From positions 434,001 to 498,000 of the forward strand of contig JABMLP010000004.1 in NCBI GenBank assembly GCA_013176395.1: a stretch of 64,000 nucleotides of DNA, in the 5' to 3' direction. Position 1 is the stretch's first letter, and each line of letters begins with the position of its first letter. Source of the stretch: Venturia oleaginea (lineage: Eukaryota > Ascomycota > Dothideomycetes > Venturiales > Venturiaceae). This document shows, in pieces, positions 46,880-57,543 of the stretch. The notes below the pieces were generated by a model. The model ran no database searches. It was given only the letters and a program-made list of their open reading frames with translations, and was not told the DNA's origin. The position numbers and the translations under genes were made by a program.

Positions 46880-47780
46880 GCCGTCCGACGTCTAGCGCCT
46901 TAGCGGCACCGATTTTGGGCCCTGGCTTGGCAACCTTGATTATTTACTGAAAATCTGGTAGTCGATATTTGCTGATACTGTAAAGATTCACCTCATGCCG
47001 CAAAGGACTCATAGAAAGAAGTTCAGGCTGAAGCAGGAGCCCGTTGACAATGCAGGCGTGGGTAGCAAAGTCAATGGCAATACAGTCAGCCAAGATGACG
47101 ATCAGGACGGGCCTACTCAGCTACCATTCGTAGCGTAGAAGAGTGTATTTTATCAAACAGAAGTTCAAGAGGGCCAGGAAAGGCCTGATCATATCGAGCT
47201 GCTGCAATTCGTATAGGCTATACCTCATCGGATATGAGAGAAAGGAAGCAACTCGTGCGTTGAGAGTTGGTCTGCGACAGGAGTCTGCAGCGAGGCTCGC
47301 GCGTTTAGGGTTTACGTGCAACAATACAAGCAACAGCAATGGCAAGATGACTACAGAAGTCTATTGCGACCGTATACTTACTCAACTCTGTGAAGAGCTG
47401 ATTGCACGGAAGTTGAACCTATTTCATGATGTTGATTCAGCCCATGAGGGTACACGTACAAGGCAGTCTCCCCAGACTTCTCTATTGCAGAGTCTTTTGC
47501 TTATCCTATTAAGAAGAGGTTCCATTCAAGGCGCTGTAGTTCAGAGAAGGAAGCCTTGGCTAGATTCAAGACAGTATGGGATGAGGTTGATCAGAAGTCA
47601 ATTGAAAAGTTGTACGACTATTATACAAGGCGTTTACACGAATGCCGGACAAGAAATGGCCAAATGACAGAGTATTAAGCAATATTGAGATGAGACGGTA
47701 TCCTGATGCCGTTCCGCAGAGCCCCTATTTAGTAGGGGCTGTCCAAATCGGCCGCTTATTAGGCCGCCCGAGAGTACAGT
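46880..47780 (+). mobile_element. Second Tc1/mariner-type relic, ends tentative
   Basis: The only solid part is the transposase remnant to 47678. Flanking it, the words GGGCCCAAAATCGGTGCCGC (reverse complement of about 46895-46925) and GGGGCTGTCCAAATCGGCCG (about 47725) occur in opposite orientation and share AAATCGG, CCGCT and AGGC in order, so they may be decayed terminal inverted repeats. No TA duplication could be fixed. Confidence 0.4.
47220..47678 (+). pseudogene. Tc1/mariner-like DDE transposase, decayed C-terminal half
   Basis: One frame reads ALRVGLRQESAARLARLGF, then GKMTTEVYCDRILTQLCEEL and FHDVDSAHEGTRTRQ, which holds the second catalytic Asp. A frame change near 47465 leads to SPDFSIAESFAYPIKKRFHS, the third catalytic site, and on to ALARFKTVWDEVDQKSIEK, LYDYYTRRLHECRTRNGQM and a stop at 47678. 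This C-terminus is typical of a fungal Tc1/mariner group distinct from the element at 26.55 kb. The N-terminal DNA-binding part is not recognisable; Lys/Arg-rich scraps upstream (46755-46860) may belong to it. Confidence 0.7.
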
Positions 47781-48219
47781 GCACAATAATATGATTCGTG
47801 CCCAACTATAGCTCGAGTCAGTATATCCATACATATCTGTCCTTCTGAAGGGTTGGCTTCGTTGCTCAGCGCTTGGATGACTACGCGGTATCCCTCGGGA
47901 CCTTCTGTCCGTCATCCTCAATCCCAGGGCCGCTTGTGCCCCACATAGCTTCTCTATCGGTTTCGGTTATCATGCGCGTCTCGGAGCTATTGGCGCGTCG
48001 TTCGCTAAGGTCACTGCACCCCGTATAGGAGAGGAACTCCGGGAAGAGAAGGGTGCTAAGGAGAGAGGAGCTTGCGAAAAGAGATAGAAGAGTTGCAAGG
48101 GCAATATCTGGAGACTAAAGACGCAGACAAGGCATGCATAAATCTCCAAGCCTAATCTAAAGGTCACGCTGCTGACATTCGAAGAAGGATGGAACTCGGA
48201 TGGGTGATCCATCTCCACC
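47781..48219. other. Short gene-free stretch
   Basis: I see no domain, terminal repeat or RNA gene here. Confidence 0.4.
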
Positions 48220-49002
48220 TCAGCGCCTTGCGAGGATATGGCTAATACAATGAAGGAGGACGATAATAACAAGGAATGTGGCCACATTAAATGAGCATCT
48301 GTCAGATTCTCTTGCCACTTGAACCTGGACAACCAACGTGACCCGAATCCCGCTGTTCAAAAGCTCTAGATCTTCGGTATTGTTGCAACGCTGCTCCAGT
48401 ACGCCCTCGATGGCTTCCAGGTGGTCGAGATGCTTGAGGTTGTCCTCCTCCTGTAGGCTCTTAAGACGCTTGTGATTGTATTGAAGGATTCCAAGTTTCT
48501 CGTCCACCTCAGTAAACCGATCGTCATCATGCTCTACCAACCCTTGAAGTTCCTGGACATCGTTGGCTAAGGCTTTGCTGGTCTTGTTAAGGCCTGTTAT
48601 GGCTCTCGCAATATTGAGCATATGGAACGATAGCCCGCTGCCTCCCCCTCTGGTAAGTATGATATAACTCTGCATAGCACGACCCGCTCGCTATAGCTTC
48701 TCACAGCCTCCTCGAGTGCCGTCAATCTACCTTCCATGGCGGCTTTGTTCTCCAAGCGGATATCGCCAGCTCGTCCCTAGGCGTGTCGTCAAGGGCTTGT
48801 GACTCCTTGAAGCTTGGCTTTGAAACAACGATGGATCACCCATAATGCGTAGCTCCGGCTCGTCTGGGCGTGCTCTGTCAAGCCATTCGTCACATCTTTG
48901 ATTCAAGTATAATTGCACGCTGGCACCCTTGGCCGCGTCATCTTCGGCTGGCGACTCCTGGAAGAGCTGTTCGACATGATGCTGGAACCACAATTTATAC
49001 AT
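48220..49002 (-). CDS. Uncharacterised coiled-coil protein with C-terminal membrane helix, model incomplete
   Basis: I do not recognise the family. Three minus-strand stretches appear to belong together: about 48960-48785 (LFQESPAEDDAAKGASVQLY and LNQRCDEWLDRARPDEPEL), about 48780-48690 in another frame (GDIRLENKAAMEGRLTALEE AVRSYSER in two continuous pieces), and 48657-48220 (IARAITGLNKTSKALANDVQ, ELQGLVEHDDDRFTEVDEKL, LKSLQEEDNLKHLDHLEAIE). The frame changes coincide with possible acceptors (CCTAG near 48781, TTACCAG near 48657), so they may be introns rather than damage. The middle is strongly heptad-like. The end, FNVATFLVIIVLLHCISHIL, is a single membrane helix followed by ARR. The 5' end is not defined. 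It lies beside a truncated HET domain on the same strand and may be part of a fungal self/non-self recognition locus, which is a guess. Confidence 0.35.
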
Positions 49003-49626
49003 CAGGCTCACTACCTATCTCGTCGGTTCTCGTCGTAGTCCTTGAAGCGGCACTAGGAGTTATGGAGTCAGAATCCAATAAACGCTTTCTAGCTCGATGG
49101 TTCGACCTGCTTGTCTTTGTCCTGCCGATGCTGGCGTGCTAGTTACTTGCGGATCGACACAATGGACAATAGGGTGTGATCGATTTGTCGGCGGTCGATT
49201 CAATAAGGACCGCTTTATTTCGGTGGCTCTGGTATTGGAAGAACTGCCAGCGCCAGAACCGCTGAGTATGACCATATTTTCGGTCGAGGTAAGGGTATTG
49301 AGCTTGTGATACTACTTTGGGATGCTACTCAAGCAAGTGCTGGGTACTACGATGTTTAATAACTTATCGTGAGATACTTCGAGTATCTTTAGACGCTTAG
49401 TGTTGTAGAAATTCATCACTTATAGTGAAAGCTAGTGTATCATGACATTGCTTTCCATTGATGCTTCCATGGGTTGTAGCAGTCCCGGAATTAGCCCACA
49501 TGCCCGATTTCAGGCGGAATTGAAGCGCGTTAGCTCAGCCACAGCTCGGGTGCCTGGTTAAAGAATGTACTAACGTGGATTGGTCGGGCCACAAGATAAC
49601 TGAGTTAATATATTCAGTAAGTAGAG

Positions 49627-49932
49627 CTAGGTGACAACTTCCGTCGTTTTCGGCGGCAGCTGCCGGCCTTTTCGTAAGGCATTGTCATCGGTGGTGGTAC
49701 TGTATAGAGCAATTCGCATCCACCTATGCCCAGTCAATCCCATCTCATTTTTCAGAAGACATGTGCGATGAACCTTTCGGTATCCTTTGTTGGTGGTTCT
49801 GCGCTGCTCATCTTGCCAGTCTTGATACGTAACTTCATCGTCTCCCCAGGTGTGAGAAAGAATGGCATACTTAGGGATATTGCTCCCAAAGAACTCCTTC
49901 AGAGCTAGATTGTGTACGTTGATCAGGCGCAT
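49627..49932 (-). pseudogene. Truncated HET (heterokaryon incompatibility) domain
   Basis: From ATG 49932 the protein starts MRLINVHNLALKEFFGSNIP then KYAILSHTWGDDEVTYQDW, the canonical first block of the HET domain, and GYRKVHRTC. The next conserved block (normally WVWVDTCCID-like, with the second and third HET motifs) is missing; instead the frame runs into LTGHRWMRIALYSTTTDDNA and stops at 49627. Full-length HET proteins trigger cell death when incompatible strains fuse and usually exceed 500 residues. This copy has lost all but about 60 residues of the domain. Confidence 0.8.
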
Positions 49933-52331
49933 GTTGATCTTCGGTTTGATCTGGTAGTGGATGCTCGATCTGGCATGTATCGAAATGGGCAGCGTAAACT
50001 TGCCACTTTGTGAGAGGAGTAAATGGATTCCGATTGCTGCTTATTCGTACGATGGGAAGAAAGCGATCAGAGCTGCTAGACTACTGCTCAAAGCTTCGAG
50101 ACCAAAGATGTTGTTGTCGAGTGGAGAAGAAGGTAAGGGAGATGAGCTGAGATTCTGCCTATGGCCGGAGCAACTTTGCGCCGAGATCACCACCTATACC
50201 GCCCGATGCTTGCATCTTTCTTATAATACTATTCTAGATTTTAAGAACCGTTGGAATGTGTACTTTAATCTTTTAGTAGATCACGTACATCACAGCAAAA
50301 AGCCGCGATGGTGTCACACGTGACCATGATTGAATTTGATTAGCCTATTCGTAGAATGACTCAAAATGGATCATGGCGAGTTGCTATTAGCAGTAGTACA
50401 CGACACCCAGGATTAGGCTGATTCCAGTAAGATATTGGATTTGAGCATACAAAACGCTTGATAGTTGTTAGCCTTTAGCAGGAATGGGAATATTGGCTTG
50501 GCTTTTGCGGGTCCATTTAGGGAAATGAGACTGCAGATGAGAAGGTCAACAAGGGACTGTAGTGTAATATCCATGATGGAAAGTTGAGGCTATTGATAAA
50601 ATATAGAATGAAAGTATAGTCTATCTTTCCCGGTCTCGAATTCCGAATCAACAAAGTTGTTTAGAGACTGCCTATTTTGGTAATAGTAAAATTGAGAAGT
50701 ATGCCTCCATGCTATGTTTTCGCTCAGAAAAACGCGGTGACTACAGAGAGTAGTGAGCTCTAATACAATTCATGTTTAACTTCTGAGAGCAAGCGAAGCG
50801 ACAATTCTAATCAAATATCGTGGGATCTGGCGACAACTGTTGTGCTAGAAAAAGATGTCAAAGCCTGATGTCCAGCTCTTTCTGTGATATCATGTCAACA
50901 CCATAGATGGGGGGTTTGAGATGGTCTGCACTGCGTATGAATTGGAATTGGAATTAGCACGCAACTCAACAGGCTAGGCAGGCCTCCGATCTTTGAACTT
51001 GGCGGTGGACTAGCCGAGCCCATTCCATCGGATCTAGGCTTCTAGGCTGAATCTTGAAGTATCTAGCTTAGAACGCTTGACATAATGGCAAACAAACTAA
51101 TTCTGCATCTTCTACAATAATGAGCAACGGCCTAGACGAAGACTGCATGTTTGCGGAGGATGAGAACTCAGAATTCCTCTTCATAGGAATGGTGAATGGT
51201 GTATCGTAGTCTTGGGTACGAAAGGAATGCAGCAGCTCTAGAATGGCGGGATAAATTCTTCTAGGCAAGTGAAGTGCTGCATGATGGGACTCGGTCCGAT
51301 CGGGCAGGTCGGGCGGTGTGGTGGTATAGTCGGCTTCGTTAGCTCGTGTTGGTGCAATGGATCTAGAGAAGAAGTGGTGTTGGTGAGAGGTGGAAGCGCC
51401 CACGTGCCTGAGGCATAGGCTCGATGTTCGACTTTTTCACCTCATCGCAAATTCCAACTATGCTACCTCCGTACCATTGTCAAGCGCCATTGATAACGCT
51501 CTATTGCGTCTAGACGCATTACTAAAAGCGCCTCTTTTCACTGTCCTGTTCTCAAGCCTCCCACGCGGGCGAGAATATCGCGAGAATCCTTCCTTGGGGC
51601 TGAAAACTGTCAGCGCCCGAAGCTATGGTCAGTATGGTGGCATCTTAGTTTCAAATATCGACACAACGTTTCCTGGCCGGACCTCTGCCGATGATGGCAT
51701 TTCCGATGACAGACTTTGCTTCGTTCATTGGATGCATTAATTCCTTTACTCTTTGTGGTTAACACTGCTCGGTTTGTATTGCTTCTCCTGGAAACTTGCT
51801 TGCTTCGGCGAGCATGCTGTCACATTCTTTGCGTCTGTCCATGTCAGCGTCTTTGATCTTTCAAAATCCCACCCACGATACGAAGCTCTAATTGACCAGA
51901 TCCTAGTGCCAAAATCTTCTTGAGACACTTCCGGTGGCCCATGTCTGGGATTGCCAAGTAAACTGTTGGCGGGAAACGCCGCCCGTGCATTGCTTGTTTC
52001 TGCTGGGCCTGGCCCAAGGGCTGTCCACCAGAGCGGACATATTAAGCCACTCTATGCAAATTGGGGCTGTAGCCAATTGATATTTCCATGTTGTCGTATT
52101 TTTATATCTGTGTCAGCCCTCTTTTCATACTCAGTCCCCAGTTCACGCCAAGGTCCTCAAAGCTTCCACAGAATTATCTATACCATCTCTATTATTCATA
52201 GACCCTGTTTCGAGATTGTATTCTCTTATTGACTAGTATCGCAACTACATTCCCCGAGTTTCCTGCTCAGATACAGAGGTGTACTGCATAATTGGAAGCT
52301 CTCCTGGCTTGATCTACTCCAATCCACCACC
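49933..52331. other. Gene-poor stretch
   Basis: No conserved frame is seen. The sequence is AT-richer than the housekeeping regions from about 50220 to 50950. Transposon ends were not found. Confidence 0.4.
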
Positions 52332-53626
52332 ATGTCGTTCCCTAAGGATGTGGAGAAGTCAGGATCATCGAAATCACAAGAGAGATTCGCAGATGTTGAG
52401 AAGGTGAAGGCTATCATCAGGGAAACAGAAACAAGTAGTACGACGTCGCAAAGATCAAGATGGAGATACTTCATGGACGCCTCATCACGGCAATTCAGCA
52501 GTGCTGAAGTCGGCCGCAAAAGAGCATGGTATGCGCGAGGAGTCTTCGTGCTGGCAGTATTATCTCTTGTTGGAGCTATAGCATTCCTGTAAGTTTGTCC
52601 TAAGTGATCAGCATTCACTCATGAATATGTACTGATTATGCATGGCTCAGCATATATATTTCACTTGCTATGGCATTGTTACATCGCTTATCGCCGGTAA
52701 TGCCTCACAATGGCGTCGAGCAAATACTGTCAAAATGGAAAGAGCCGGAGTCAGCCAGTGCCATGCAAACATCATGGCTGCCGAACTTCAGCACAGGGAT
52801 TGCACCCAAGCCCATTCACTCGCACAACGATTACGACCGAGATATTCCTCTATTCCGGGCATTGTCCGTTGGCTGCACAGGTGTGGAGGCCGACATATGG
52901 CTCATCAACAATGACCTTCAGGTTGGCCACACTCGACGCTCTTTGAGGCCTGCACGAACCCTTCAATCTCTGTACCTAAACCCGATTATGAACATACTAA
53001 ACTCGCAAAGTAAGCAAAACCCAAGCGTCAACTTCTCGGAACCATTCATCGGCGTCTTCAACCATGCCCCAAGGGAATCCCTGATCCTCCTCCTCGACTT
53101 CAAAGAAAGCGCCGACATTCTTTTCCCACTTGTCACGGCCCAATTGGCTCCCTTCCGCGAAGCCGGATACCTCACTCACTACGACGGCACCAAGATAGTC
53201 CAAGGCCCCTTAACCGTCGTCGCCTCCGGCGAAGCCTCCAGACGTCTCGATCTCCTCTCCACAACCAAAGGCACCATCTTTGCCGACGCCCCTCTCATCG
53301 ACCTCGCAGAACCAAATAGCCCCTACAACTCCACCAACTCCTTCTACGCCTCCGCACCGATTGCGCGCGCTGTCCACGGCAAGATTCCCCTCGGCGGTAT
53401 GACGCGTCCACAGAAGAGTATTGTGCAGGATTTGGTCAAGCAGGCACAGTCGCAGGGGTTAAGAGCGAGGTTTTGGGCAACGCCTTCTTGGCCTATCGGA
53501 CTGAGGGATCGAGTTTGGAAACAACTTGAGAGGAGTCAGGTGGGAATGTTGAACGTTGACGATGTTCGGGTCGCGGCGATGTGGAATTGGGAGTGGTGTG
53601 TCGTTGCTGGGATTAGGTTATGTTGA
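52332..53626 (+). CDS. Aim6-like PLC-type phosphodiesterase domain protein
   Basis: Exons 52332-52588 and 52651-53626, joined over a 62-bp intron, give 410 residues. Residues 1-65 are polar; a membrane helix follows (ARGVFVLAVLSLVGAIAFL and on across the splice IYISLAMALL), so the protein is probably a type II membrane protein. The C-terminal domain opens with the family mark PIHSHNDYDRDIPLFRALSV then GCTGVEADIWLINNDLQVGH, the His/Glu/Asp pattern of the PLC-like TIM-barrel superfamily, and continues with LYLNPIMNIL, SLILLLDFKESAD and ARFWATPSWP. Yeast Aim6 affects mitochondrial inheritance by an unknown route; the substrate here is unknown. No damage is seen. Confidence 0.9.
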
Positions 53627-54075
53627 GCTTCGTATCGTTTGTTTGGGAGGGAATCTGAATTAGATTGGCGTTGTGATGGACGGATTTATGATACTCACGA
53701 ATGTTCATGGATGCATGGTGTTCGGAGTTGGATATCAGAAAAGATGAGATGATCATTTTTGAGATCTTAGGCAGATGTCAGCTGTTGTACAAATACGATA
53801 TGTATGAACGGACCTTGGAATACCCGAAACAACGTGCAAAAGCGAGCGAGCGTTCTTTCATTTCTGCGCATGTATGTATGTATGTCATCCTGACCATCCT
53901 CATCACCACCAATACTCAAGCCCCAACTTCAAAGTTTCAAGAGACCGACCGATAAAGATACGTCAAGTGCACAAGCGATTCACCAAAGACATCCTCTAGT
54001 CACCCAAATACGAAGCGAGGGTTCTTCAGACACAGACACCGTGAAAATGTATCCCATTCGATAGCAGAATGACAA
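53627..54075. other. Gene-free 3' flank
   Basis: It lies between the converging ends of the Aim6-like gene and the decayed Gln-rich C-terminus. No gene or repeat is seen. Confidence 0.4.
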
Positions 54076-54340
54076 TCAATCCACATTCCAAGGATTATCC
54101 CGAGAATCCCCTGGTAAATCCTGCTCATACCCTTCAAAGACATGAGATGGGAAAAGCGGAGCATCCGGATCAAAGACGGAATTCAGCCCTGAGCCTACTT
54201 GCTGCTGCTGCTGCTGCTACTGCTGCTCATGTTGAAGGTGTGACCAGGCAGGGTTGGCTAGGTAAGGAGTATCGTTCGAACCATTGGGGCTATCAGGGTT
54301 ATCCTTCCAGTTTGAAACTGGTAGTTGTTGTAGTAGGATG
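54076..54340 (-). pseudogene. Interrupted C-terminal continuation of the Asn/Gln-rich gene
   Basis: On the minus strand, the frame one step off from the upstream gene reads LQQLPVSNWKDNPDSPNGSN, DTPYLANPAWSHLQHEQQ, then TAG (54217-54219) inside a CAG run, then QQQQQQVGSGLNSVFDPDAP and ends GDSRDNPWNVD with TGA at 54076. Another stop, TAA after QQQQEAQI, lies near 54358. The segment looks like the original C-terminus, now cut off by a frameshift and two stops that each replace a likely Gln codon. Confidence 0.45.
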
Positions 54341-56054
54341 TCAGGTAGAAAAGCGTGATTTTAAATTTGCGCTTCTTGTTGCTGTTGGTTGGAAGATGGT
54401 TGCAGGGGAGAGGCCAATGTTATGGGAATATGGTGTGCCGCCTAGAGATAGCACATTGTTCTGTGGATGATTGGGCAAGGCGGAAGCATTATTGACAGCT
54501 GGGATGCCGAAGCCGAAATGACTCGAGCCAGGAGACTGTCCTAAGTTGACCTGCGGGTCAAATTGGCAGTTGTAGACTGGATTATGGATGGAGGTATTGT
54601 TGGCAGCCGCCACATCAGAACCAAGTTGATTTAAATCAAAAATCTGTCTTGAGTGGCCCTGAGGGTGAAATTGGTTGTTGTTGTCGACTTGAGCCAAAGT
54701 GATAGGAGCTACGTAATGGAAAATGTCTGCGACAGACATAGGTGGTGTTACTTGCCCATCATTTCCAACCAGATACGGTTGAGTGGAAGCTGAGGCAGAT
54801 GCCTCTGTCGACGGGTCCTCTCGCACGATACTGTTACTGAACAGACTGGATGCGTTGAAATCCTTCTGAAAGGCCTGTTCCAATGATCGTTGGAAAAGAC
54901 TCGTGTTGGGATCGGTACTGGTACGCTTGAAGGTTGGTCTTTCTTCTTCTCCAGGAACATTGCCATCATGGAAGTAGTGGTGTTTAATAACGGGGTACCG
55001 CTGCATAGAATCCTCGAGCGATGGGAACGATCGACCCTGTTCAAAAAGTTTATCCCTCAGAATTGGATGGATTTCTTTCGTTGCGGGGAGCTTATATCGG
55101 GTACTTGGGTCGCCATCAGTCAGTTAGGTAATGGTCAAAGGGCGGTGACATTTCAAAAACCCCACCATCGAAGTCTTTGGGATGCGGGTCTCCTATGACA
55201 CGAAAGAAGTATTGAGCATTGCTTAGACGCATGAGGGCATTGATGCAATTCTTCGGCAGCGCTGTGCCTAGATTCCCGGAAAGTAGACCATGCCTCCAAC
55301 GCCAGTTCTGGTTGCGTTGAGAGAGATTATTTTGAAGGGCTTGGAGTTTGTGGCTTCTGGTCTGGCTGTATGTTTTCTTGTGCTCATGCGATGGTCGATT
55401 TTGTCCTTGAAGCTCCGGTGTATCGTCAAGGTTCATAGCATTAGTTATGTCATCCATACTAAGCCCAGACTGCCTGAATTCTGCCATCTTACGAGGTGAA
55501 CAGTCGCTATTCTGGAGAGATGCCGGCACCGACACTTCCTGACCCTGTGCCTCATTTGGAAACATGTAGCATAGCCGTTCTGGTATTGCTTGCGACATTG
55601 ATTGTGCATTGTATTCCTTTTTTTCGAAATTTCCATTTCGCTTAGTCAAGACGGGAAATTGTTGAAAGTCGTTCCAAGTATCGGTAAAAGTGGAGAATTG
55701 ATTTCCACTGCCGAAGAAGCTATTATGAGACGGCTCAGCGAAGCTAAAGTGGTTTTGGAGATTGTCGATGCGGCCTTGATTGTTCGACGGGGCATTTCCA
55801 TTTGAAACCTTTGCTATCTCGAGTCGATGTGCGAGATTCTTGCGAAGAATTGGTAACGGGGAAGATGATAAATGATAATGTGTATTTGCTTGATGTTTTG
55901 GGACTTGATAGTAAGTGGAAGAGTAAACTTTGCTCAGAATTCGATGCGGAAGGAGCATTTTGAGAAGTCCAGATATGCTCGGAAATTGCGAGAGGTTCAA
56001 GGTATGTGAAAGTAAGGTAGCGACAAAGGTGCCTCCTGAAAGTTGTATTGGCAT
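54341..56054 (-). CDS. Asn/Gln-rich protein of unknown function
   Basis: Two exons (56054-55161 and 55090-54341) give about 547 residues; the 70-bp intron has a weak GTTTTT donor and was placed by frame. I do not recognise a family. The best-conserved-looking part is around the splice: LGTALPKNCINALMRLSNAQ, YFFRVIGDPHPKDFDGG, then LPATKEIHPILRDKLFEQG and RSFPSLEDSMQRYPVIKHHY. The rest is Asn/Gln/Ser-rich and probably disordered, as in many fungal transcription regulators. The start is uncertain because the frame is open upstream and several ATG codons are in frame. The stop at 54341 seems premature: protein-like sequence continues downstream in another frame (see 54076-54340). Confidence 0.5.
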
Positions 56055-56634
56055 TCGTGAACAGTATTGATCACGCTCATTAGTTGAAGAATGATCTCCA
56101 TAGTCGATTGGTGCGTGCAAAATGGCAAGCGCAGTCAGAATCTATTCAGGTCAGCATAAATTCATTCCCAAGCTCATCGAAGATAACAAAAACTTGTTCT
56201 TGCCTCGGGCTTCGGAACAGGGAAGGTCGGTTGGTGTGGATGAGAGAGGCCTAGTTGGTGAGGGTATGTTGGTTGTGGTTTGAGATGCGGTACTTTGTAA
56301 CGTCCATCTGTAAGATACTATAACTCCTACCCCTTCAGTATTGTGATTGAATACCCTCACCCAAATAAAATCTATGCATCCGATAGCGCAATAATCAACC
56401 ACTTCTTCCATTCCCTCAGACATCACCTGCCAAGCTGAACTTGTCGCAAAATTGTCATTCCTCCAACCGACTACTGTCGAGGTAACGAAGAGACTGGGTC
56501 TGCACTATCTGTGGGGCGATAAATGCTGATGCTTTCTCCAACCCAGGTCAGTCCATCTCCCAATCACACCCAATTCTGGGCAATCGATTCTCATTTGAGG
56601 GACACCAATCAATTAACAGTTTCGCAGTGCTTCC

Positions 56635-57265
56635 GCAAATCGGTTTCCTAGACCTTCCTCTCGAACTGCGCCAAAAGGTTTACGGCTATGTGGGTATTCC
56701 TACCGGCAAGCGCCTCAGACTTGTCACGCACGGCGAGGCTCAGCAGCTTCGCGCAGCATGGAGGCATCCAGATTGAGGCATGATGGAAGCAGACGAGGGT
56801 ATCTACGCTATGCGAACGTTCCGCTTCAACTCAAAAATCTACATGTAGGCAAAAGATTGGTTGATGAGGTCCAATACCCTCATTCTTCCCACAAACGCGC
56901 AGCAATTCGGAGGGTACAGGGCCGGACGCAAATTCTTCATATCAATCAATGGTTCTCTTTGGTCCAGAGAGTTGCAAGACGTTGTTTCTTTTCTTCTTGG
57001 GAGCAACGATCTTTGGAAGGTGGACTTGCGGATTACGGCTTATGGGTTCAAGGATAGAATGGGAATGGTTCGCGCGATGCTAGGACGATTGAGGGACAAG
57101 GGAGTGAGGGATGGGATAAGAATCGATTTTGAAATGGTCGAGGTTCTGTCGATGGATGGGAAGGTGTTTTATGTGCCTACCAGAAAGTTGAGCATTTGTG
57201 ATATAGAGGAGAAGAGTTTCTTGAGGCTGTTAAGAGCATTAGAGGCGGATATGTTGCAGAGTTGA
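56635..57265 (+). pseudogene. Decayed F-box-like/2EXR-type gene
   Basis: The first frame reads QIGFLDLPLELRQKVYGYVG then IPTGKRLRLVTHG, the opening of fungal F-box-like/2EXR proteins, and stops at TGA 56777. The next frame begins MMEADEGIYAMRTFRFNSKI and stops at TAG 56848; it reopens in the same frame as KDWLMRSNTLILPTNAQQFG, followed by FKDRMGMVRAMLGRLRDKG and the end LLRALEADMLQS at 57265. Thus there is one frameshift and at least one internal stop. A possible first exon lies upstream at about 56523-56546, but no join restores the frame. Confidence 0.6.
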
Positions 57266-57543
57266 CCTTGAAGAGTTTGGAGGATATTTGCCTTAGGAGG
57301 ATTTGGTCAGATGATGAGGACAATGAATGGCGGGCACAACCCAGAAAGGGCGGGGGTAAACGCCAATTTTCATCTAGCGAGCCGCTAAAACTCAGTTGAG
57401 GCCCCTGAACTAGTACTTAGTCTATCGAAAGATGAGCCGTGGGAAGAAAAGGAGAAGCACAGCAGAATACTGTTGAAATACTTGATCCGTCTCCTTTTCG
57501 ACACAGCTTCGTCTTCCCTCTCTGTCTACTATGGGTTGAGATA
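57266..57543. other. Promoter side of the glycosyltransferase gene
   Basis: I see no gene. The stretch separates the F-box-like relic from the family 8 glycosyltransferase. Confidence 0.4.

Noticed and set aside
45394..49499. Shared 16-mer GTCCCGGAATTAGCCC near 45394 and 49484, considered as transposon ends or attachment sites
   Set aside because: A 16-bp match in 64 kb is close to chance expectation, and the flanks do not extend the similarity.
43303..49932. A complete Starship element
   Set aside because: No intact captain, no cargo set and no terminal direct repeats are visible; only a relic can be claimed.
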